Shown here piece by piece: positions 1 to 6,700 of a DNA stretch of 9,135 bases. Made by a program: the position numbers and the translations under genes. This DNA is from CAYXXN01 sp964469055 (lineage in GTDB: Bacteria > Acidobacteriota > Thermoanaerobaculia > Multivoradales > JAHEKO01). Numbering within the stretch: position 1 is the first letter of the stretch; each line of letters starts with the position of its first letter. Location of the stretch: contig CAYXXN010000117.1 in NCBI GenBank assembly GCA_964469055.1, positions 1-9,135 of the forward strand. The letters run 5' to 3'. The notes under the pieces were generated by a model. It was not told the DNA's origin, ran no database searches, and saw only the letters and a list, made by a program, of their open reading frames with translations.

Positions 1-306
1 GACCAGATCCCCCCAGAGCGCCGCCTCCAGGTTCACGAGGAAGGCCGTGCGGCCGAGCGCCGGGGGCGCGAAGGTCGCCATCAGCCCCTCGGGTTCCGTC
101 CCCACGACCTCGCCCAGCCACACGAGATCCATCCCTTGCCGCAACCGCTCGTGCACCAGGCTGCCGCCGATCGCCCGCTCGATCTCCTGGTGGACCAGGA
201 GGCCTGCCGGTAGCGCCGCCATCAGCTGGACGGCCCAGGCGAGCCCCAGCAGCCGAGGAGGCAGCAGCGCCCGAACGAGCCCGTGCCGGAAGGACCGCCC
301 GACCAT
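1..306 (-). CDS. Uncharacterised membrane protein, N-terminal part (cut by window edge)
   Basis: Reading the minus strand from the ATG at 306 gives 102 uninterrupted codons to the window edge, so the C-terminus is missing. The product begins MVGRSFRHGLVRALLPPRLL and has one hydrophobic segment at about residues 18-38, which looks like a membrane span or uncleaved signal anchor after an Arg-rich N-terminus (N-in). After it comes an amphipathic stretch with EIERAIGGSLVHERL and a Leu/Ala-rich part. I recognise no catalytic motif. The start lies 9 nt after the stop of the M1 peptidase gene. A weak AGGG ribosome-site candidate (plus coordinates 314-317) overlaps that stop, so it is very probably the third gene of the same operon. 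It may be an integral membrane protein of the kind sometimes found beside M1 peptidases, but that is a guess. The reading frame is well supported; the function is unknown. Confidence 0.72.
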   Translation of the reverse strand, partial: MVGRSFRHGLVRALLPPRLLGLAWAVQLMAALPAGLLVHQEIERAIGGSLVHERLRQGMDLVWLGEVVGTEPEGLMATFAPPALGRTAFLVNLEAALWGDLV

Positions 307-315
307 CCGACTGCC

Positions 316-2319
316 CTATACCACGGCCGCGAAGCGGCCCAACCAGTCCTGGAACCAGACCAGCCAGCGCGCCGCCCATTTGGCGGCCGGGAGGCGGGGT
401 CGCGGCTCGACCAACAGACTGTTGTTGGTCGGCCGCAGGTCGAGCAGCAGCTCGCCCTCGGGGTCGACGGCGGCGTAGCGGAGCTTCGCGGTGCGGATGG
501 CCGTGAATTCCCGCCAGCGGGCCCGACCGTTCCAGCGCTGGGAGAGTTGGCTCCCGTCCTCGAACACCATCAACACGTCGACCGGGAAGGTGCCGCTGCC
601 GTACCGGCGCACGACCACCTCGCTGCGGTAAGTGGCCTCGCCCGGGACGTCGGCCGCGTCGCGCAGGACGAGGGCGCCGTTCTCCTCGACGAGCCCGCTC
701 GCCGCGGCGGGGACGCTCCGCGCCGACTGCACGCCGTAGTCGAAGTCGTCGTCGGTGAGGAAAGAGGCAGCCGCCTCGGCGAACTCCGTCCCGCCGAACT
801 CACGGGCCGTGGCAAGAAAGTCGTCCGGCGTCGGATGGCCGAACGCCCCGCGAGCGAACAGGGTCGCGAGCACGCCCCGCAACGCTTCCCAGCCGAAGCG
901 TCGCTCGAGCGTGCTCAGCCACAAAGACGTCTTGTTGTAGGTCAAGCGCCGGCCGGAGGCGGGGTCGAAGCGCCAGCTCTCCTGGCGCTGGGCGTCGGAG
1001 GTGGCGTGCGGGCGGTAGCCGTCCAGTTGCTCGAGATGAACCCGGCCCCCCCGCGAGAAGCCCGCCAGCGCCACGGGGAAAAAGCCGTCGTCCTCCGCGA
1101 GGCCCGGCGGCGCGAAGAATCGGTGAACGAGGGCCGGCTCGCCGTAGACCTCGGCGTAGACGCGCTCGTCCGAGAACCTGTTGATGCCCTCGTCGAGCCA
1201 GGCGTGGTCGACCTCGTCGTTGCCGACGATCCCGTACCAGAACTGATGGCCGGCCTCATGGATCGTGACCCTCTCCGGCTTGCCGCCCGCTGGCGGGTTC
1301 CAGAGGCGGGTGCCGGCGGTGAACAGGGTCGGGTACTCCATGCCGCCCGCGTCGGTGCCCCACGCCGGGTCGACGACGGTCAGGTGGCCGTACGGGTACG
1401 GCCCGTACCAGCGGCCGTAGCGCTCCAGCGCCGCCTTGGTCGCCGCCAGATGGCGCCCGGCCTGGCCGCGGTGCTCCGGCTGGAGCAGCAGACGGAGATC
1501 CACCGGCGGCAGGCCCTCGGCGGAGAACCGGTCCTCGATCTCCAGGTAGTCGGGGCTCGCCGTCCAGGCGAAAGTGTGGACGTCCTCCGCCAGGTAGCGA
1601 TGGCTCACCTTGCCGTCGCCGTTGTCGCGGCGCTCGACCTCGCGTCCGGTCGCCCCGACGACGAACGGGGCCGGCAGGGTAATCGTCACGTCGTAGACGC
1701 CGTAGTCGGAGAAGAACTCGGTCGAGGCGTGGAACTGGCGGCAGTTCCACCCCTCCCCCTCGAAGACGCCGAGGGCGGGGAACCAGTGGGCCAGGAAGTA
1801 GTAGTCCGCGAGCACGCCGGTGCGAGCGAAGAAAGAGGGCACGCGAGCGCGCCAGCCGAGCTCGACCTCGATGCCACCCCCCGGCGGCACGGGCTCCGGC
1901 AGGCGCAGCACCCAAACGGTGCGGTCCTGGTCGTTGCCGTCGTCCGGAGCGACGAAATGGGCCGCTTCCAGCAGGTCGAGCGCCCCGGCTCGAGCGCTCA
2001 GCACCTGCAGGTAGCCCCAATCCTCGGCGCCGGGCTCGGCGAGCGCGCGGCGCTCGCGGTAGCGGTCCTCGCGCATCCACGTGGACTGGTCGTTGCGCCA
2101 GGCGTTCCAGTAGAGGTGGAACCAGAGCTCGGTGGCCGGCCGCTCCTCACGGTTGCGCCAGCGCACGACCTGGCGGCCGGTGAGGAGACGCGCCTCGGGG
2201 TCGAGCGTCACCTCGATCGTGTAGCTGGCGTTGCGCGGCGAGAGCGCCGGCGCCGACCGCGCCCCCGCCGGCAGGGCCGCGAGCAGGAGCCAACCCAGGG
2301 CCGCCCGGCGGATCCTCAT
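316..2319 (-). CDS. Exported M1-family zinc metallopeptidase (aminopeptidase-like)
   Basis: The 667-aa product starts with a cleavable-looking signal peptide (MRIRRAALGWLLLAALPAGA, cleavage near residue 20-23), so it should act outside the cytoplasm. The N-terminal part (about 25-230) is beta-rich, with the TIEVTLDPEARLLTG-type opening typical of M1 enzymes. The catalytic part carries GGMEYP at 325-330, the counterpart of the GAMEN exopeptidase motif. It also has HEAGH at 354-358 and, exactly 18 residues later, E377 in LDEG, which together complete the HExxH-x18-E zinc site. Y461 in LTYNK sits where the transition-state tyrosine is expected. No ERAP-type C-terminal helical domain is evident, so it is a shorter M1 form. 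Its ATG overlaps the upstream amidohydrolase stop (ATGA) and no clear Shine-Dalgarno is present, which suggests translational coupling. The family expectation is removal of N-terminal residues from peptides; the true substrate is unknown. Conservation of all zinc ligands suggests an active enzyme. Confidence 0.95.
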   Translation of the reverse strand: MRIRRAALGWLLLAALPAGARSAPALSPRNASYTIEVTLDPEARLLTGRQVVRWRNREERPATELWFHLYWNAWRNDQSTWMREDRYRERRALAEPGAEDWGYLQVLSARAGALDLLEAAHFVAPDDGNDQDRTVWVLRLPEPVPPGGGIEVELGWRARVPSFFARTGVLADYYFLAHWFPALGVFEGEGWNCRQFHASTEFFSDYGVYDVTITLPAPFVVGATGREVERRDNGDGKVSHRYLAEDVHTFAWTASPDYLEIEDRFSAEGLPPVDLRLLLQPEHRGQAGRHLAATKAALERYGRWYGPYPYGHLTVVDPAWGTDAGGMEYPTLFTAGTRLWNPPAGGKPERVTIHEAGHQFWYGIVGNDEVDHAWLDEGINRFSDERVYAEVYGEPALVHRFFAPPGLAEDDGFFPVALAGFSRGGRVHLEQLDGYRPHATSDAQRQESWRFDPASGRRLTYNKTSLWLSTLERRFGWEALRGVLATLFARGAFGHPTPDDFLATAREFGGTEFAEAAASFLTDDDFDYGVQSARSVPAAASGLVEENGALVLRDAADVPGEATYRSEVVVRRYGSGTFPVDVLMVFEDGSQLSQRWNGRARWREFTAIRTAKLRYAAVDPEGELLLDLRPTNNSLLVEPRPRLPAAKWAARWLVWFQDWLGRFAAVV

Positions 2320-3623
2320 TCGCGCTGTCGCTCGTTCCGGACGACGACCCCCTCCTTCATGACGAAGCTGATCCGCTGCAGGAGCGAGATGTCGGCCAGC
2401 GGGTCGCCCTCGACGGCCACCAGATCGGCGAGCTTCCCGGCCTCGATCGTGCCGAGCTCGTCGGCGAGACCCAGCACCTCGGCAGCGGTCGCAGTGGCGG
2501 CGCGGACGGCCTCGAGCGTCGGCATCCCGCCCTCGACCATCAGCACGAACTCGCGGGCGTTCTCGCCGTGGGCGGAGACGCCGGAATCAGTTCCGAAGGC
2601 GATGCGCACGCCGGCCGCGTAGGCGCGGCGGAAGGTCTCCCGGATCTGCGGTCCGATGCGGCGCGCCTTCTCGCGCACCAGCTCGGGGAAGAAGCCTTCC
2701 TCCTCGGCTCGCTCGGCGACCGTCGCGCCGGCGAGCAGGGTCGGCACGTAGAACGTGCCGTGCTCCTTCATCAGCCGGATCCCCTCCTCGTCGAGGTAGG
2801 TGCCGTGCTCGATCGAGCGCACCCCGGCCCGCACGGCGCGCTTGATCCCCTCGGCGCCGTGCGCGTGGGCCGCCACGTACAGGCCGTAGTCGGCCGCCGT
2901 CTCGACCACCGCTCGCAGCTCCTCCTCCGTGAACTGCGCGTTGTGGCCGCTGGTGGCGAGCGACAGCACGCCGCCGGTGGCGGTGATCTTGATCAGGTCG
3001 GCCCCCTCCTTGTAGCGCTGGTGCACCGCCTTGCGAGCGTCGTCGGGGCCGTTGATGACGCCCTCGACCGGTCCGGGATCGCCCCGTAGATCGGGCCTCA
3101 AGCCGTTCGTCGGGTCGGCCTGGCCGCCGGTCGTGCCGAGCGCCTTACCGGCGGTGAAGATGCGCGGTCCCGTGAGGTAGCCCTCGGCGATGGCGCGCCG
3201 CAGGGCGATCGTCACGCGCCCGTCGTCGCCCAGGTTGCGCACCGTCGTGAAGCCGGCGGAGAGCGTGCGCTCGGCGAAGGCGGCGGCGCGGTAGGCGAGG
3301 TCGACGCCGTCGAGCTGCCAGCGCTCGGTGAAGCTCGCCGGGGCGAGCTCGCTGTCGAGGTGGACGTGGAGGTCGATCAGACCCGGGAGCACCGTGGCGC
3401 CGGTGAGGTCGATGACGACGTCGCCGGCGGCCGGCAGGCGGAAACCCTCTTCAACCGCGGCGATGCGAGCGCCATCGACGACGACGGTGACTCTCGTCCG
3501 GGGCGCCGCGGCGCCGCCATCGATCAGGGTCCCGGTGTGGATCAGGGTGGCGGCGCCGCTCGGCCCCGCCCGGGCGAGCAGGAACGCCGTCGCGGCGAGC
3601 CAGCGCCGGGAGGATGGCGACAT
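2316..3623 (-). CDS. Secreted metal-dependent amidohydrolase (imidazolonepropionase / Xaa-Pro dipeptidase-like)
   Basis: From the ATG at 3623 the product is 435 aa. I chose this start because it opens a signal peptide (MSPSSRRWLAATAFLLARAG, cleavage near residue 24). It is followed at once by the usual amidohydrolase beta-sandwich opening, ALIHTGTLIDG-like. The frame stays open further upstream but has no coherent protein there. Metal-site motifs are complete: HVH at 86-88, the probable carboxylated K212 in IKITATGG, H253 in AAHAHG, H273 in IEHG and D346 in GTDSG. The end (GTIEAGKLADLVAVEGDPL) is the classic closing segment of the composite domain. The subgroup fits exported imidazolonepropionase-like enzymes, several of which hydrolyse Xaa-Pro, Xaa-Lys or Xaa-Arg dipeptides; other cyclic amide substrates remain possible. 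Its TGA overlaps the ATG of the M1 peptidase, so it is the first gene of a coupled peptide-hydrolase operon. No good Shine-Dalgarno precedes the start. Confidence 0.93.
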   Translation of the reverse strand: MSPSSRRWLAATAFLLARAGPSGAATLIHTGTLIDGGAAAPRTRVTVVVDGARIAAVEEGFRLPAAGDVVIDLTGATVLPGLIDLHVHLDSELAPASFTERWQLDGVDLAYRAAAFAERTLSAGFTTVRNLGDDGRVTIALRRAIAEGYLTGPRIFTAGKALGTTGGQADPTNGLRPDLRGDPGPVEGVINGPDDARKAVHQRYKEGADLIKITATGGVLSLATSGHNAQFTEEELRAVVETAADYGLYVAAHAHGAEGIKRAVRAGVRSIEHGTYLDEEGIRLMKEHGTFYVPTLLAGATVAERAEEEGFFPELVREKARRIGPQIRETFRRAYAAGVRIAFGTDSGVSAHGENAREFVLMVEGGMPTLEAVRAATATAAEVLGLADELGTIEAGKLADLVAVEGDPLADISLLQRISFVMKEGVVVRNERQRE

Positions 3624-3634
3624 GGCGAGAGGGC

Positions 3635-3663
3635 AGTATGGCACGGCCGCGGCGGTCCGTCGG
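3635..3663 (-). promoter_or_regulatory. Weak candidate promoter of the amidohydrolase-M1 operon
   Basis: On the minus strand a CATACT box (plus 3635-3640) lies 17 nt from CCGACG (plus 3658-3663). These are 4/6 and 3/6 matches to the sigma-70 -10 and -35 consensus. If used, transcription would begin only about 5 nt before the ATG at 3623, giving an almost leaderless message. That agrees with the lack of a Shine-Dalgarno there. The match is weak and could be chance in GC-rich DNA. Confidence 0.22.
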
Positions 3664-3690
3664 GAGCCTTCCGGGCCGGCCTCCCCGCCG

Positions 3691-3719
3691 TTGGTGCTGG
3701 CTGGTGGCTGGTGTACACT
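3691..3719 (+). promoter_or_regulatory. Candidate sigma-70-type promoter of the C25 peptidase gene
   Basis: TTGGTG (3691-3696) and TACACT (3714-3719) are separated by exactly 17 nt. They lie in the 142-bp divergent gap, about 50 nt ahead of the giant gene's start. The -10 matches consensus in 4 of 6 positions and the -35 keeps TTG. The -10 is embedded in a perfect 8-bp palindrome, GTGTACAC (3711-3718), which might be an operator core. The rest of the 3624-3765 gap is GC-rich with no other clear structure apart from a run of seven G (3759-3765) touching the first ATG. Confidence 0.45.
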
Positions 3720-3765
3720 CGGCCGGACTTCGCTCGGTCTCAGGTCACTCAACCGTTCGGGGGGG

Positions 3766-6700
3766 ATGCCCATGCTTTCCATCTCTTGGTGTTCGCGACT
3801 GGCGCGCGGTGCCGCGCTGCTCGCCGCTGCAGCCGCCGTCCTCTTCCTGCCGCCCGCGGCCGAGGCCATGATCGTCAACGCTGGCTGCCTCGCCGAGGAG
3901 GCACCGCCGCAGGGTCTCAACTGCACCTCGAACGACCTGACCTTCATCCTGGTCGGCCTCGGCACCCAGACCGACGGCTGCGTCGACGAGGGCTTCGGGC
4001 ACTGCACCCCGGTCGGCGACCCCGACCCCGATCCGGCCGGCGAGCCGTGCACGATCAGCCCCGACAGCTGCGACGACAGCCCGGTCGAAGAGGAGTGCCG
4101 GGCCCTCGACGAGGTGAGCATCTTCATGCGCGCCGTGGTCCAGAACTCCACGGCGCAGACTCGCTACGACGTCGGCTTGTGGTTCGCAACCGACGGCGAC
4201 CCTCAAGTGTGCTCCGGCAAGGTCTGCTCGACGACCCTCCTGGCCTGCTTCACCGACGCGCAGTGCCCCGGGGGGGAAACCTGCGGCAGCCGCAGCTGCG
4301 CCGTCAACGCCGACTGCCCCTTGCCCCAGGTCTGTAACCCGTCAGACGGCGCCCGGGGTGGCGAGTGCGGCCGGGAGATGCTGCATCCGACCCGCGTCTG
4401 CAACGGCGGCGCCAACAACGGCTTCCCCTGCAACTTCGACGTCGACTGCCCCAGCGGCCTGTGCGAGGTCCCCGGCCACTGCAGCGTCACGACCAGTCAA
4501 CGCTGCTTCGCCGTCGGTGGCCCCCCCTGCCCCGGCGTTCAGACCTGCATCGTCCCGGCCAACTTCTGCCCGCCGCTCGACCTCATCGGCAACGATCCCA
4601 CGCCGCCGGCCACGCCGCCGGCCGGTCCCGCGAACGGGCCTTACGTGGTGGCGGAGTCCACGGCCGCGGTCTTCGACCGCTGCGGCGACATCCGGGCCCA
4701 GGGCAACTCGGGCTGTGACGAGGACGGCAACGGCCTCTGGGACGACACGGTCCTAGACTTCGACGAAGCCGTCACGATCCCGTGCTCGGACGTCGACGAC
4801 GACGGTTTCGTCAACATCCCGACCTGCGCCACCTGGGGAAACAACGAGGGCGACGTGGCCATGGGCGAGTGCGAGGCCGACTGCTCGCCGCCCGGCGGTG
4901 AGGTCTGCGCCGATGCCGGTCAGCCCTGCGACGCCGACAACCAGTGCGACGCCGACTGCCTGCCGCGCGGCGTCTGCGTCTCCGGCGCGAGCACGGGTCT
5001 ATCGTGCCTGACCGACGTCGACTGCGGTGGTGTGCTTGGGAGCTGCTCCGGCAACAGCTTCGCCGTCGACACCTGCGACTCCGAGTTCGAGGTGTTCCAC
5101 AACAACCCCGCTAAGTGCCGGTGCGAGAACGTCAACTCGAACATCCCGAACCCCAACCTGAACCTGACCTGCACGCTGCCCAACCGCTGCACCATCACGG
5201 GCAACTCCTGCACCGTCACCGCCGACTGCACCGGCGGCGTCCTGGACGTCTGCGTCTCCCAGCCCTCGACCGTGCCGCCCGACTCCGAGGTGCTCTTCCA
5301 CGTCGCCTACACGAATCCGGTGGTCTGCACCCCCGACGTCAACACGCCCGAGCGCTTCCAATGCGGCACGGCGAGCTTCATCCGCTTCGACGTCGACGAT
5401 CAGCTTCCGGCGATCGACCCGGACAACGGCACCTTCCTCGACTCGCCGCCCAACGAGACCCAGGACATCACGCCGACCTTCCCGTCGAACCCGGCGGTGA
5501 CGGCAGAGGAAGTGCAGTGGATCCCCAACAGCGCCGTCGGCACGCCCGGCATCATCGGCGCCGGCCGCAGCGGCACCCTCGAGGTCAGCTACCGCCTGGG
5601 CGCCGACGACGGCGACACCGTCAACCTCCGCGCCCGCACCTTCTGGTCCAACGAGAGCGACTTCGATCCCGGTTTCTACCAACTGCTGCAGGCCATCTGC
5701 CCGATCAACGTCGACCTCGACTGGGCCTCCGTGGCTTCGCCACGGGCCTACGAGCTCGGCGGCCGTGTCGTCTTCGAATGGCGCACGACGACCGAGGTGC
5801 AGACCCGCGGCTTCGAGGTCTACCGCCTCGACCGCGGCGCCGACCGCCGCCTGCCACTGGCCGACGGCCTGGTGCTGAGCCCGATGATCGCCGAGGGGAG
5901 CGTCTACCGCGTCCTCGACCCGCAGGGCCGTCCCGGCGAGCGCGTCGAGTACCTGCTCGTCGAAGAGGACCTCTACGGCCATCGCCGCGTCCTCGGCCCC
6001 TACGCCGTCACCGTCGGAGCCGCGCCGCCCGCCCGGGCCAAGGCCGACGATCTCGGCCTCGGCGCGCGGCCCGTTCTGCCTTCGCTCGCCGAGCTGCGGC
6101 GCCTCGAGACCTCGCTCGCCGAGGCCGAGGCGGCGCAGGCGACCACCGCCACCCCCGCCGCCGGCGGCGGCGCCCTCAAGGCGACGGTCGAGGCGACCGG
6201 CATCTATCGCGTCGGCGCCGACCAGCTCGCCGCCGCTTGGGGCATCTCCTCGAGCCAGGCGCAGGCCGCGATCGCCAGCGGTCGGCTCCTCCTCACGAAC
6301 CGCGGCTCCGAGGTCGCTTGGAGCCCGGCCGGCGACGCCAACGCCTTCTTCTTCTACGGCCAGGCGGCGGAAGATCCGTTCAGCCGCTTCAACGTGTACT
6401 GGATCTCGGCCGAGCGCGGCACGCTTGCGGCAGCAGTCTCCGGCGGAGCGCCGGCACCGCAGCCGGGGCTCGCCTTCGCCGAGAGCCTGCGCCTCGAGAC
6501 GCAGTCCTTCGCGGCCACCAACGCCGCCAAGCAGCCCGACGTGGATTACTGGTTCTGGGACGGGATCCTCGCTCCGGCCACCAAGACCCTCGACGTCACG
6601 GTGCCCGATGCCGTCGGCGGCGCGGCCGCCGAGCTGACGGCGCGCTTCTACGGCGCCACCGACTATCCGCAGGCGCAGGAGCACACGGCGATCGTGCGCG

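Noticed and set aside
283..2622. 779-codon open frame on the plus strand, antisense to the M1 peptidase
   Set aside because: The minus strand has a complete HExxH-x18-E zinc site and a signal peptide; this frame shows only the complement's codon bias.
3328..3765. 146-residue N-terminal extension of the C25 gene
   Set aside because: It overlaps the amidohydrolase coding region antisense and would bury the signal peptide that starts at 3766.
3624..4151. 176-residue N-terminal extension of the amidohydrolase frame
   Set aside because: It would cross the divergent promoter region and the start of the C25 gene. The sequence there is low-complexity, and the internal ATG at 3623 opens a proper signal peptide.
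4246..5253. Possible nucleotide tandem repeat or CRISPR-like array in the cysteine-rich region
   Set aside because: The periodicity exists only at protein level. Spacing is irregular, nucleotide identity between units is low, and the whole stretch is an open coding frame.
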